Shown in pieces: positions 42,367 to 55,205 of a stretch of 64,000 nucleotides of DNA (position 1 is the first letter of the stretch; each line of letters begins with the position of its first letter). The translations under genes were made by a program, and so were the position numbers. This DNA is from Guadua angustifolia. Its lineage: Eukaryota; Streptophyta; Magnoliopsida; Poales; Poaceae. The notes below the pieces were generated by a model. It did not search any database. It saw nothing but the letters and a program-made list of their open reading frames with translations, and was not told the DNA's origin. Location: the NCBI GenBank assembly GCA_036346375.1, contig CM070520.1, positions 47,139,854-47,203,853 on the forward strand, given 5' to 3'.

Positions 42367-42646
42367 AAATCCGTGGTCGTTTGTTCTTTAAATTTTTTTA
42401 GTATCCCTCTGTACTAATTTTAATATAAATTTTAGTATCTTTTATAGATGATAAAAAGTCTTTAGCATACATATGTACAGTCTTTTCTAACTACACTAAA
42501 AAAACCTTAGTAGAGACACTTTACTGTAGACCTTTTTTTTATTTGTCTCTATGATTGACATAACATATTTAAAGATATTTTTGTGATATTTTAGAAGATG
42601 TCTTAAATATAAAGACATTATTTTTGATATATTTTGGATAAAGACA
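42367..42646 (+). promoter_or_regulatory. Truncated upstream module of RLK copy 4
   Basis: It matches the start of the module upstream of copy 3 (gtggtcgtttgttcttt, agtatccctctgtac, cactaaaaaaaccttag). It stops at attttggataaagacatt, so its proximal half, the TATA box and the start codon are gone. Confidence 0.6.
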
Positions 42647-42660
42647 TTACCGAGCTGAGG

Positions 42661-43923
42661 CGCGGCAGCTTTGGTAGCTTTGGTACTAGTGGCCATCTCG
42701 TCTGCAAACACGGCCGTCTCGGCCTTACCCAGCAACTCCTCCAACATGGCGACGCTGCTGGCGTTCAAGGCCCAGGTTTCTGACCCGCTCGGCGTCCTGC
42801 GCAGCAACTGGACAGCCCAAGCCCCTCTGTGCAGCTGGGTTGGCGTGTCATGCAGCAGGCACCACCGCCGTCGGGAGTTGGTCACCGCCCTGGTGCTACC
42901 TGGCGTGCGGCATGGCGGCAACCTCGCACCTCAGCTCGGTAACCTCTCCTTCCTCTCCCTCCTCAACCTCAGCAATACCGACCTGGCCGGTCCCATCCCC
43001 GCCGACCTCGGCTGGTTGCCCCGCCTTAGATGCATGGACCTTTCGGGGAATCGCCTGTCCGGCGCTATCCCTACCACCATCTACAACCTAACCGGGATCG
43101 AGAGCCTCGACTTGAGCTTCAACAACCTCACCGGAGGGATCCCGATCCCCCCAGGAGGCCCAGAGGCACCGGAGACGCTGCGCGGCCTCCGGCTCCTAAG
43201 CCTTCGGAACAACGACTTGGCAGGGCCCATACCGGAGCGGCTATTCAACAGCACGACGGAGCTAAGGTACCTGTACCTCGGGTACAACAGCCTCTCAGGA
43301 AGCATCCCGGTGGCCATTAGCTTCTTGCCCAAGGTCACCGCCATTTTCATGAAGCAGAACGGCTTGTCCGGTCCCCTGCCGCCAACCCTGCTCAATGTGT
43401 CCACTCTCCAAACACTGAGCCTTAGCAAAAACAACCTCTCCGGAGCCATCCCATCCGCGGCCGGCAACGGGAGTAGAGCCATGCTACTGGAGAACCTGAC
43501 GCTATCCAGTAATCAATTCTCCGGGACGATTCCTTCTGGGCTGGCCAATTGTTTGCACCTCACTAGGCTCTCTCTATCTTATAACTACTTGGTGGAACCG
43601 TACCTGAATGGCTAGGGGCGCTGCAACGCCTCACCTTCGTCTCCCTTGGCACGAATCGCCTTGTTGGTAAGATACCAGCAGAGTTGGGCAACATCACGGG
43701 ACTTGTCACCTTGGACATGAGTGAGTGCTTGCTGGAGGGGGAGATACCGCCGGAGCTAGGACGGTTAACGCGGCTTGACTGGCTAAACCTCGGGAGGAAT
43801 CTCCTGAACGGCGAAATCCCATCGTCTCTCGGTAACATGTCAGCCATTACAGCTTTAGAAATGTCACATAACAACCTGACGGGGCAAGTACCCGCGACAT
43901 TGGGGAATCTGAAAGATCTCTCT
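42661..43923 (+). pseudogene. LRR-RLK copy 4, 5' part (ectodomain)
   Basis: It begins inside the signal peptide (cgcggcagctttggtag) with no ATG. The N-cap and LRRs are recognisable (NMATLLAFKAQVSDPLG and onward). One base is missing in ctacttggtggaacc (other copies cttgggtgg) near 43592, so the frame fails at 43613-43615 and LRRs resume in another frame (GNITGLVTLDMSEC). A LINE interrupts the LRR coding sequence after 43923. The exposed LRR positions differ again from copies 2 and 3. Confidence 0.9.
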
Positions 43924-44443
43924 CTTTTTTTTTTGAAAAAAAGGCAGGAGCTCTGCCAAATGCATTAAGATAGGATAAAAGACACATGAAAGTTCGATGA
44001 AAGAAAAAAGGGGGTAGGAAGAACTTAAGAGACAATACAGAAAAGAGGTGAGGGAGAGCACACAGCCCGGGTTACAATCACCCTACGGGACCCGGCAATT
44101 CAATTAGCCACGCGAGAGGGGAACTGAAGAAACTAAACCATCCTGAGGGCCAACTGGCGGTTACGCATGTCGAGAGCGACAGCGTCGATCACCTGTCGCA
44201 CCGTGCTATAGCAGTTACTAAAAATCCTATTGTTTCTCTCCTTCCAAATATTCCAGAGGCTGTAGACGACTGCCCCGTCGAAATTCTTCCGGCGGCAACG
44301 GGGAACGAGTCGCCGGACGTCGGACCACCAGGTGACATTGTCGAACTGACCCGATGGCACCCGCGCGACCAAACCTGCCTGGACCTGACTCAGCACCTCC
44401 CGCCACACCTGTCTCGCAAAAAGACAAAGCAACGACATATGGT
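43924..44443 (-). mobile_element. 5'-truncated LINE inserted in RLK copy 4
   Basis: A 520-bp insert is flanked by a 16-bp duplication tctgaaagatctctct (43908-43923 and 44444-44459). The T-run at its left end is the A-tail on the minus strand. Minus-strand translation 44133-44440 reads VWREVLSQVQAGLVARVPSG .. WWSDVRRLVP .. FDGAVVYSLWNIWKERNNRIF, the zf-RVT end of a plant LINE reverse transcriptase. Confidence 0.92.
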
Positions 44444-45617
44444 TCTGAAAGATCTCTCTTACTTCGGCATCGCATGGAATTTCCTTGAAGGCAATCTCAA
44501 CTTTCTTAGTGCTCTTTGCCAATGTACCAACATGCAGAAGCTCACGATATGCAGGAATTCCTTCACAGGGACCCTCCCACAGTGCCTGGGAAACCTGACA
44601 GGGCTTCTATTCTTGTTGGCGTGTGAGAATCACATTACCGGCAGCGTGCCTCCCGTGCTGTCAAATCTAAGCAAACTCTACATGTTAGATCTCAGTAAGA
44701 ACCAACTAACCGGGAGAATCCCGGTACCTATCACAAGTATGAAAAATTTTCAGAAGCTTGACCTCTCTAGGAACAACCTGACTGGCAGCATACCAAGAGA
44801 AGTCGGCAGGTTCCGCAACATACAACAACTGAGCCTCGATGCTAATAACTTGGTTGGTCCAATACCGGACAGCATCGGCAACCTGAGCTTGCAACTGCGA
44901 ATTCTGACGCTGTCACGCAATATGCTCTCGTCCAGCATACAACCAAGCTTATGGAGCAACAAGAACCTTCTGCAGCTCGACCTGTTTCGCAACTCCTTGA
45001 TTGGCTCTCTGCCAACTGAACTCGCGAACCTGAAAATGATAGTCCAAATGAATCTTTCAGCCAACAGGTTGCATGGTAGCCTACCGGCTTCGATCGGGCA
45101 GCTCGAAATGCTAATCTATCTCAATCTTTCAAGCAACCTATTCCAAGGCACTATTCCAGACACATTTGGCAAGCTGATCAGCATCAACACCCTGGACCTC
45201 TCCTACAACTCCCTCTCTGGTGCCATCCCCATGTCCCTGGTCAATCTCACCGTCCTCACCAGCCTAAACCTCTCTTTCAACAGACTAGATGGGCAGATAC
45301 CAGAGGGTGGTGTCTTCTCAAACGTGAGCCTTCAATCACTGGTTGGAAACTCGGCGCTCTGCGGCCTTCCACGTTTGGGATTTCTGCCCTGCCGCCCAAA
45401 CAAAGAGCATCCACACTCTCGCTCACCAAAATTATGGCGTCATTTCAAGTTCCTGCTCCCCTTAGTAGTAGTTCTTGGAATGATCCTTTTCTTTTCCTTA
45501 TACATGGTGGTTAAGAGAAGACGGGCCAAGAAACAACAGGCACCGACCACCTCTGCCATGGAGCTGGTACTCAACCACCGATCGATCTCCTACCACGAGC
45601 TTCGTCGTGCTACCAAC
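44444..45617 (+). pseudogene. LRR-RLK copy 4, middle part (LRRs, membrane helix, juxtamembrane)
   Basis: An open frame from the LINE target duplication (DLSYFGIAWNFLEGNLNFL) runs through the remaining LRRs, FLLPLVVVLGMILFFSLYMV and KRRRAKKQQ to ISYHELRRATN. There the copia element is inserted inside the first codons of the kinase region (target ccaac at 45613-45617). Confidence 0.92.
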
Positions 45618-46048
45618 TGATAGATTTTCTAGGGTTCTAAGATCTTCCCCTTCACCACTAACCACTAGATCTACAAGTATTAGACACATACCTTCGGTGT
45701 TGCCGTTACTTCCGTTTGATCCCGAAGCCATGGTGGTCGAAGCCTTCGGGAGATGTAGAGGATGTAGCGGCGTTCCCTCCTTGCTCCTATTCGGACGGAG
45801 AGGAAGAAGACGGTGACGAAGAACAGCAGCGGCGGCCTTCCCGTCACTACACGCGCTAGGGTTTAGATCGGACTAGGAAATGTGGGGCGCAAGAGATACG
45901 GCGAACGTTGGTTCGCGTGCCGGCCTTGACCCTTCTTTATATAGCGCGGGTGTGACAGGGGGCCGCAACCATGAGGTTGTTGCGCCCCCGATCAGGGCGC
46001 GGACGTGGGCTTGGTCTTTGACAGAGCCCACACGAGATCAACCCAACA
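45618..46048 (-). repeat. 3' LTR of the copia element
   Basis: 431 bp, tgatagattttctagg .. gatcaacccaaca on the plus strand. It carries a minus-strand TATA box (gctatataaag near 45935-45945). It differs from the right LTR at six positions, all transitions by my reading. Confidence 0.95.
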
Positions 46049-46060
46049 TTCTCCCCCTTG
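46049..46060 (-). promoter_or_regulatory. Polypurine tract of the copia element
   Basis: The minus strand reads caagggggagaa immediately before the 3' LTR, the expected site for plus-strand DNA priming. Confidence 0.85.
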
Positions 46061-46237
46061 ATCTCGAACTTAATCACTTAACTTTGAAACTTTATATCTT
46101 GATCTATTAACTTTTATATCTCGTACTTTTAACTTAATATCCTACTCCTCCATAGATTAGTGCACCAAGACCAAGGCGTTACAACGATCGATGGCCACGT
46201 CTTCTTGAACTCAATGACTATAGCACGACTCTCTACT

Positions 46238-47842
46238 TCAAAGCGAATAACTTTGTCTTTGTGGGAGATGGTTGCTTTGAATGACCCTATTATCCGTAAT
46301 CATAGTCCTTCTTTTAAACCCATGCCGCTCGTGCTTTTCAAACACGTTGGGAGAAAGACCTTTGGTGAGCGGATCCGCTAACATGTCTTTTGTGCCTATA
46401 TGCTCAAGTTCTATTGTTTGATCCTGGATTTTCTCCTTCACAACATAAAACTTGATCTCTATGTGTTTGGCAGCACCACTTGACTTGTTGTTGTGGGAGT
46501 AAAATACTGCTGGCTCATTGTCGCAGTATAATTTGAGTGGTCTTTCTATGCTATCTACCACTCTCAACCCGGGTACAAACTTTTTAAACCACATTGCCTG
46601 CCCGGTTGCCTCATAACATGCTACAAACTCAGCGTGCATTGTCGACGTTGCAACGACTGATTGTTTTATACTTTTCCATGATATAGCTCCTCGTGAGGGT
46701 GAACACATATCCTGATGTGGACTTTCCAGTGTCTTTACACCTGCCCAATCTGCATCTGCATAGCCCACAATCTCTAAGGCACTTGACTTTCTATATGTTA
46801 GCATGAGGCTCTTTGTTCCTTGCAAATACCGCAAGGCTTTCTTTACAGCTTTCCAGTGATCAACTCCTGGATTAATCTGATATCTTCCAAGCATCCCGGT
46901 TGTAAAAGCTAAGTCAGGACGAGTACATATTTGAGCATACATTATGCTTCCGACAGCTGAAGCATATGGGACTGATTTCATTCGATCGATTTCATACTTG
47001 TTCTTTGGACACTGAAAATTCCCAAACTTATCACCCTTGACTATTGGAGCAGGCGTGGCATTACACATATGCATACTATATCTTTTCAAAACACTTTCTA
47101 TGTATGCTTTCTGTGATAGCCCTAACACCCCTCTTCTTCTATCTCGGTGTATCTCAATTCCTAATACATAAGATGCTTCACCAAGATCTTTCATATCAAA
47201 ATTTGAGGACAAGAACTTCTTTGTTTCTAGCAGTAGATCTTTATCACTGCTTGCTAATAGGATATCATCCACATATAAAACTAGGAAAATATATTTCCCT
47301 CTATTAAATTTTGCATAAATGCAGTTGTCCTCCTCATTCTTTTTGAACCCAAAATTTCTTATGGTTTCATCAAACTTAATGTACCATTGTCTAGACGCTT
47401 GTTTTAATCCATAAATGGACTTCTTTAATCGACATCCCATATCTTCTTTTCCTTTCATGACAAAACCTTTGGGTTGAGCCATGTACGCATTCTCATATAA
47501 ATCCCCATTTAGGAATGCCGTCTTAACATCCATCTGATGTAATTCTAAATCATAATGAGCAACCAGTGCCATAATGATTCTAAAAGAATCCTTTGTCGAA
47601 ACAGGCAAGAAGGTTTCGGTATAATCTATTCCTTCTCTCTGAGTGAAGCCTTTTGCGACAAGTCTAGCTTTAAATCTTTCAACATTCCCTTTGGAGTCAC
47701 GTTTGGTTTTGTAGACCCATTTACAGCCTACTGTTTTGGCTCCTTTAGGAATTTCTTCTAAGTCCCAGACTTTGTTTGTACTCATGGAACTCATGTCATC
47801 TTGCATGGCAGCAAGCCACTTCGATGAATTGGGACTTCTCAT
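46238..47842 (-). pseudogene. Copia reverse transcriptase and RNase H
   Basis: A continuous minus-strand frame of 534 residues. RT: KWLAAMQDDMSSM, GCKWVYKTKRDSKGN, ARLVAKGFTQREGIDY, HQMDVKTAFLNGDL, and the catalytic YVDDILLAS (about residues 191-199). RNase H: YADADWAG, SAVGSIMYA, STMHAEFVACYEA, NKSSGAAKHIEIKF and DMLADPLTKGL. It acts in copying element RNA into DNA. This part is open, but it is out of frame with the upstream integrase, so no full polyprotein can be made. Confidence 0.93.
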
Positions 47843-47976
47843 CGCTTCCTCATAAGAGGTGGGATCACCCTCTATCTCTATATCTTCACTGACATAAACT
47901 TCATAATCAGCTGGAATAGCTGATTTCCTGTTTCTCTGTGATCTTCTAAGTGGTTCTTGGCGGGTTCTTTGCTCTC

Positions 47977-48189
47977 TCAGAGGCTGCTTAGGCTCCTCCT
48001 TGGCAACAGCCGGGGCCTCGGGCCCACAGCAGTGCCTCGCACACCGATTGTTGAACTCGGAGAAACACCGGCAGGTGTTGTAACTTCAGGTGATGCAGCA
48101 ACAACAGGTATCGAGAAGAAAGGCTCTTGAATCATAGGAGTTGGGGCACAAACCCGCTTCTCATCAAGGCTAATTTCTCGGGGTACCAT
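47977..48189 (-). pseudogene. Linker between copia integrase and RT, in a third frame
   Basis: The minus strand reads MVPREISLDEKRVCAPTPMI and a Pro/Ser/Val-rich stretch, the usual variable region between integrase and RT. It is one frame away from each neighbour, implying single-base indels near 48195 and 48020. Confidence 0.7.
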
Positions 48190-49565
48190 GCTCCCTTGAT
48201 CATATCATCCTCTATAAATACAGCGTGTCTAGTTTCTACAAACTTGGTGTGTCTGTCTGGACAGTAGAAACAATAACCCTTTGATCTTTCAGGATAGCCA
48301 ATGAAATGGCAACTGACTGTCTTTGGATCTAACTTTCCTATATTTGGGTTAAATACTTTTGCCTCAGCTGGACAGCCCCACACATGTAGATAATTTAGTG
48401 ATGGCTTCCTCCCAGTCCATAACTCATGTGGTGTTTTAGGTACCGACTTACTGGGTACCCGGTTAAGAATATGGGCAGCGATTTTTAAAGCCTCCATCCA
48501 TAGACTAACCGGTAAAGTGGAGTAACTTATCATACTTCTCACCATATCCATTAAGGTACGGTTACGCCTTTCAGCTACTCCATTTTGCTGAGGTTCGCCC
48601 AGCATAGAATACTGGGCCACTATGCCATTTTCCTGCAGGTACCTTGCAAAAGGTCCTGGAACTTGGCCATAAGGGGTGTGTTTACCGTAGTACTCCCCAC
48701 CACGGTCTGATCTTACTACTTTAATCTTTAAATCATGTTGATTTTCTACTTCAGCTTTAAATATCTTGAACTTTTCTAATGCTTCTAATCTTTCTTTGAT
48801 AGGATAAATGTAGCCATAGCGAGAATAATCATCAGTGAATGTAACGAATGAATCAAAACCATCCACTGTCTTTACAGGAAAAGGACCACAAATGTCTGTG
48901 TGGATTATTTCTAAGATTCCTGTGCTACGCTTGGCGCCTTTCTTTATTTGTTTAACATACTTGCCTTTGATACAATCTATGCAATGATCTGTGTCTGAAA
49001 AGTCTAGGGGAGGAAGAATTTCTTCTTTGATTAATCGTTCAATTCTCCCCCTCGAAATATGGCCTAAACGACAATGCCATAATTTCGATGACGATTCACA
49101 TTCTATTCTCTTTCGCTTTGTAGTAACATTGCATACTTTCGCATTTGAGGAGGTACTTATGTCATTCACAATATCATAATGGGATAGCAAATAAAGCTTG
49201 TCTTGTCGGATGGCAAGACCAACATCTATATTATTATTAAACTTTATTACACACTTTCCATTCCCAAAATGACACTGAATGTTCTCATCATCTAAGCAAG
49301 ACACTGAAATCAAATTCCTTCTTAAAGAAGGCACTAATAGAACATCTCGCAAATGGAGTTTGAAGCCGCCATCCAACTCTAAGGGAAGATCTCCAATGGC
49401 TTCCACATCAGCTTCAACTCCATTCGCCACTCTAATTCCTCTTTCTCCTCTTTAAAGGATCCTCCTCGTACGGAATCCCTGCATAGAATTAGCAACATGA
49501 ACAGTTGCACCAGAATCTATCCACCAAGTATTAGTTGGTGAATCTATATACAAGGATTCATCTAT
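48132..49565 (-). pseudogene. Copia protease and integrase
   Basis: Minus strand. Protease active site WWIDSGATVHVAN lies near 49490-49530. An in-frame TAA at 49452-49454 breaks it from RVANGVEADVEA. GAG-pre-integrase/zinc finger: HCRLGHISRGRIERL .. DHCIDCIKGK. Integrase core: HTDICGPF (first Asp), VRSDRGGEYYG (second Asp), GVAERRNRTLMDM (Glu), then LWMEALKIAAHILNRVPSKS. It would insert the element DNA. The frame fails near 48195. Its upstream end continues exactly into gag once the nested LTR is skipped. Confidence 0.9.
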
Positions 49566-49570
49566 GAATG

Positions 49571-52500
49571 TGTCGGGACCCGAATTCACAATCCGGAAAC
49601 CCTCTGTGTTTTCAGCACTAGTCCCAGGATCAGTCGCTAGTGCCCACAGTTAACAAAGATGAATATCACAAACATACACAACGGAATAATAAATAAAGTA
49701 TTCATCTTTAATATACCAGGTTGAACAACCTTAAGGTCAACTTACAATTGTGAAGCCTAGATGGCTTCAACTCAGAGTAAAACGAAAGCAATGAACGAAG
49801 AACGTCGGTGAATCCCATCAAAATACCACAGGCATTTGACAAGGTTCAACTCCTAGATATTCGCCTTCTTGCAGAACTTCTCCCTTCTTCGAAGACAATG
49901 ACTTCTCCTCAACTGGTGATGTTTTGTTATAGCAAGGGTGAGTACACAACCGTACTCAACAAGTCATGCACAGAATGCAGTTCTATTACTACATGCATGG
50001 CTTATTCCAAAGGAATGGCTGAATGGTTCTTTTGCAATAAAGCAGCATTTCCAAATGATATCATAAATAGATTGAAAAGCAGTAGAACAAGTAATATCCA
50101 TAATAAATTTTGTAATCATCTCAAGTAAAGTATTTCTCATCCTTAACCACTTTCCATATCACAATGTCCACATTCCCAACCTCATTTCATTTTCAAAACT
50201 CTACCCCTTGACTGTAATCCCCGAGCAATGTCCAATACCACGGACACGGCTATTGAATAGTTTTACACTCTGCAGAGGTTGTACACTTTACCCACAAGAT
50301 ACAATCAACTCACCACGTCACCGTGAATCGCCATACAACAAGATGCGAATGAGCGATCATAACAAAGCCTTTCGAAACTTCTAGCTCAACCTAGGAACCT
50401 CTCCGTGTTGCCTTCACTATCACTTCCCTCACTCGAGCAAGTATAGGACCGGCGAACACCGTTGGATGGGTACCAAGCCGCAAAGACAGTACACTCCCCA
50501 TCTGATCACCCCTCGGGTGATCGCCACCCGAGGTATCAAAGGTGAGATATCGAATCCTACTAAACTAGGTCCGTCCCATAACAGACATGTGGTCGTCACG
50601 AGTGACTCAGTTCAAAGGCTTGCAAGGTTAAGTCCTTAGGGTGACCAAGGCAAGACTACCTCGAACAATTCACCAACAATACCATCACAATATTCACCAA
50701 TAATACCATCACATAATTTACCAACAACACCGCCAAATACCAAAGTGACATATCCAATGCCACTCTTGCCACTTGCCTCGGTCTAAAATATTTTACCACC
50801 CCAGTTGATTATTGCGCAACACAATGCCAACAACAACTTAACATCCATGTAGAACCACTCTGGTTCCACATATCAACATCATCGTGTGGCAACACGTCAC
50901 ACCATTTCACAAACACATTTCATAATCCATTAATCAGTATTATCCTTTTATTTTCAAAAGACATAAGTTGCGTGGCATGGCTAAGCAATTATACCCGGTC
51001 TAACCAACCCACGTTGGCAAGTAATAACAACCAACTAATAATCAACCATTTTAGGGTGACAAATGAATTATGGTATACAAGTAATCATGGCAAGGTGATA
51101 TTTAGCAATTGGGTTGAATAACTAATTCCCAAATTAATTTAAATCATTTTAATCTTGAACTAGCATGCAATAATTTGAATCAAAGTAAATTTGTAAACGG
51201 GAGCAATATGATCAAAGCACGACTTGCCTGGCCCTTACAATTTATATTATTCTTTACTCTTTATCTTCGATCCTTGATCCTCGATCTTCAATCTCCTTTG
51301 CTTGCTTCTAAGCTCCTTGAGCGACTTACGAAAGAACGTCTAACGATAAACAAACGCAAATACAACAAAACTTCAAAAAGCAAATCAAGCAAACTCCAAA
51401 TTAAGAACGAAAAGCATTGGGCACAACGGCTGGATGAAATTAGAAACTCGGATGGATTAGGTCGATGATTAGACAAAAGAGAACGGCTTTCAGAAAATAC
51501 ACCGAAGAGAAGGATTAATAACTGGGAAAGAAGGAATATTATTTCGAAGAATATTATCTTGATTGGATTCAGATACAAAGCAAGTTATAATTAATACATT
51601 TTTTAGAATATGGTAGTATATATATCAGATAATGTTTTCCGATTATTCCTCATGATTTTATATTTATATGCGATATTCTCTGATGCCGAAAAAGACTTAT
51701 ACGACCACACTTTTAGCGCTATTACGGTTCAGTTTTCTTTCTTTGTTTGCGGCTGCACCAAATGGGATAATGTAACCATTTTTCAGGGGTTATTAGGGAA
51801 TATCCCTAAGAGTGTTTTAAAGTTGATTCATGATGTTTCTCATTCGTTCATGGTGTTTTTCTAATGAATAGTGATTTCGGCTTAATATGAGCTGAACTCG
51901 AAGTTGATCAAACTGATGTTATTTTTGTATGGTAAGCTAAGGCATATCATTTCAAGGTCATAGAAGTTGGTTTTATCGAATTTAAGGTCCGTTTGCTAAA
52001 GTTACGACTATTTGTTCATTTTACCGATTACATGTTTGGCTAATGAGCAAATAGGGCAAACTAATGAATAATCTAAATATTTTGTATACTTATGATCTAT
52101 GCAATCCCAGAAGTGCAACTAAACTGGTTTCACTAAATTTTAAGCTTGTTTAATTCATATTTTAACCCTTTGAATCTTGCATGAAAGAAAGGCTTTCTAC
52201 ACTTAATTTTTGATTCAAATCACATTGAAATCTAAATGTTTATGCAAAAATGGAACATGTAAGGTTGCAGGAACATGTCACATTTATTTCATGATTTATG
52301 GAGCAAGGTATAATATAGTTGCTTCATAACACTAAAAATGTGACTTTCATTCAAACTCAAATTGAATAAGTTTACTGCAAGCAACATATAACTTTTTATT
52401 GCATATTCTGAATCCTTACTAAATATCTCAAATTTAGGAATTGAGTTTGCATTAATCGGAGTTTCACAGCAAAAGATATAACAGTTTTATTGCGTAGGGC

Positions 52501-54272
52501 AAAATAAGAAAAATAAAAAAAATTAAAGTGCTGGAGGTGGAATCGAACCCAAGACCTGTGGAGTCCAATCACTGCAGCACTACCACTGAGCCATGCAATG
52601 TCTTGTGAATAAGTCCCATGCTTAATTACTTGGGCTTACCAACAAGAACCCTAGAGCTCCACAACGCAACAATGGCGAGCTTGCTCTAGCTTCGGTTCAG
52701 ATGGCATAACCTGAAGAGGTGACCTGCAGGAGATGAGATGGCTCGGCTGGGAGGCTCCTGGGCGGTAGATTGGCTGCATGCAAGATGAGGAATCACTTCA
52801 GGAGATGGAGCAGCAGCCGTGCCCGTGCGCATGGAATGGGTAAGAGCTACTGCAAGGAGTTCACCTGGCGCTTCACTTGAGCAGGCTCGGCTCACCGGCG
52901 CAAGGAAGAAGATGATGGCGAGCTCCTGGTCGGCGGAGGCAGCAAGCAAGTCGGAGGAGAATGGTCAGGAGGTTGAGCATTGGCTGTGCGCAAGATGAAG
53001 CAGGAGATGAGCTCACCTGGGCTGCGGTAGAACAAAGCCTGGCTCGGTTGGCATGCAGGATGGAGAAGCAAGGTCAGAGATGGAGCAACTGCTGGCGCAA
53101 GGAATGAATGGCAAGGAGAAGAGCTTCTCTACCTTATGGCCGGCGTGAGGAAGCAGGTGAGGGAGTGGCGCCCAAGGAGGACTGCAGGAATGGCTCCTTT
53201 GGCGCAGCAAGGAGAGGAGGGAGTTGCCACCAGGGAGAGCTGCTTGGAGGAGCTGAGAAAGGGGCGGCCAGGGAGGAGAAGAAGCTGGTTCGGCTGCTTT
53301 GGGAAAACAAACTGCAGGAGGGAGTGGCAGCATGGGGCAGAAGTAAAAGAGTGTGTAGTTGGGCACCGCCCCTACCATCCAATGGCGCAGGGAGAGGTGA
53401 GCTAGAGAGGGAGAAAGGAGGGAGAAAGGGAAGGAGGGGCTGGCCAGCGGGCCCAGGCATGCGTGGGACCACCTGCCAGAGGCTACAACTGAAGCAGCAA
53501 GGAGTCGCAGCCAATCAAAGCCAGCAAAGCGAAATGACTATATTTTCTGGACAGGATCTGAGGAAGATTTGAAGTGACCCAACAGAGGTGATAACTTGGT
53601 TGAATAATTCTGAAAATTTTTGAGTAAGTAGTGCAAAGGTTCTACTTTCCATTTTCTTTGGTTTCATCTCAATATCTGTTGTCATTTAAGAACAGTAATT
53701 CACCAAAGTTGGCTGATTTTCATACTGTTTTTGAATTTTCGAGATATCTAAATGGTGTTGAAAAATTCTAGAAAAATTATATTTATTCTCCATTTGGACT
53801 CTAGTATTTTACAAAATTATTTGCTATAGTATGTTGTTTGAGTTTTCTTTGAGTTTCATTAAGGTGTTGGATTCGGCAATTAAAAGACTGACTGTTCCAA
53901 ATCCTAGTTACTGTTTTTGATTTTTCTTTAAGAGTAAATAAAGTCTATTATTTCTGAAACATTGTTTTTCAAATGAATTTGAGCTAAGGATGCTTCTGTA
54001 AAATTTTCAGCTCAAAACCTTACTCCATTATTTAATAAAAATTCTGACATTGCAGATTTCAGATTTAAGTGATATCTGTTTTTGAATTTTAAACGGCAAT
54101 AAAAGTAATTATTAGTTTTTGATATTTTTACCATGAGTTAAGTATGTTATGAGGAAGACATGATAAAATTCTCAGTGAGATATAAGCTTCTTTAATCAAA
54201 TAAGATTGAAGAAAAATTTTGGAAAGCTAATTTAATATAAATTTTTGAAAATCCAAATTTTGGGATGTTACA
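49571..54272. mobile_element. Solo LTR of a large gypsy-type element, nested in the copia element
   Basis: A 4702-bp TG..CA sequence (tgtcgggacccgaattc .. ttttgggatgttaca) is flanked by a 5-bp duplication gaatg (49566-49570 and 54273-54277). On either side the copia reading frame joins precisely (DQVTF|IDESLY). No protease, RT or integrase is found inside, and no internal second copy of either end, so it is best read as one long LTR left after recombination. It has LTR-like content: gtgagtac..tactcaacaagt near 49935, and tgatcacccctcgggtgatcg near 50500. Frames such as 53108-53572 (GC-rich, no known domain) are not supported as genes. Related LTR ends occur at 36708-37362. Confidence 0.8.
52531..52597 (-). 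ncRNA. tRNA-like sequence with pol III box A and box B
   Basis: The minus strand has box A tggctcagtgg (52583-52593) and a perfect box B ggttcgattcc (52539-52549) about 33 bases apart, then cctccagca. The D-arm and T-loop are recognisable, but the T stem and acceptor stem do not pair well. It is not a functional tRNA; it is a tRNA-derived relict inside the LTR. A T-rich stretch (aattttttttattttt) follows on the minus strand. Confidence 0.6.
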
Positions 54273-55205
54273 GAATGTAACTTGATCTTTACCCTTTTTG
54301 TTCAGCCACTTGAGAAACAGAACACAATCTTTCATGCGGTGCCCTTTCTGATGGCAGCGCCTGCAGGTGTCTGGGTCCATGTGCTCTGGTGGAGGCCTAG
54401 GAGGTTGCCCACTGGAACCATATCCTCCATTGGAGTTTTGCCCTCCATTTGAGTGTTCACCTTTCTCAAAATTGGTGAACCTTTTCTGCTGATAATTGCC
54501 CTTTTGATAATTACCTTTCTTGAAATTTGGCTTATTCTGAATCTGGAAATAATTCTTTTTCTTCTGAGAATGCTTAACCAGATTCAGCTCTTCAACCTTT
54601 TGTGCCTTTAATCTTTCTTCTTCTTGGACACACATAGCAATACACTTTTCAATAGACCACTTTTCTTCACTAATGTTGTAATTTACAACAAAAGTCTCAA
54701 ATTCTTTTGGTAATGAAACCAGTATAAGGTGGACTATGAAATCATTCTTTAAAGGCATATCAAAAGATGTGAGAGAATGAGCCATGTTAGACATCTTGAG
54801 AATATGCTCTCTAATGCCTGGTCCATTGCGCAGCCCAGATCCATCATACTTGTCATTGACAAGTTTCTTGATTAATGTGCCTGCATAGGCCTTTGTGGAT
54901 CCAGTAAACTGCTCTTCTATTTTCTTCAGATACTCAGTAGCATCTGTACATTCTGGGATTGCTCCCCTTATGGACTCAATAATGGTGCCCTTGATCACCA
55001 TGAGGCATTTTCTATTTGAGTTGTCCCACTTTGCCTTCTCAATACTATACGACAATTCTGCCGTAACATTACTTGCGACTTTGAGTCCCGACTTACGCGA
55101 GAACCGTGCCATGTGCCTTGGATTGAGCAGGGCATAATCTATCTCAGCCATAGCCATGGCTAAGTTCAAATTCTCTCTCCATGAGGAGTAATTGTTGCCG
55201 TTCAA
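54192..55205 (-). pseudogene. Copia gag
   Basis: Minus strand, from about 55205. NYSSWRENLNLAMAMAEIDY, IKGTIIESIRGAIPE, YLKKIEEQF and SLPKEFETFVVNYN match the capsid-like gag of plant copia elements (UBN2 type). A Lys/Asn-rich linker leads to the zinc knuckle CRRCHQKGHRMKDC. True element sequence stops at 54278 (KGKDQVTF); the last ~28 residues of the open frame come from the nested LTR. It would package element RNA. Confidence 0.9.

Noticed and set aside
52531..52597. Functional tRNA gene
   Set aside because: Box A and box B are good, but acceptor and T stems do not pair; it is kept only as a tRNA-like relict.
53108..53572. 154-residue GC-rich plus-strand frame and overlapping minus-strand Pro/Ser-rich frames
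   Set aside because: They lie inside the gypsy-type LTR, have no recognisable domain, and both strands are open because of composition.
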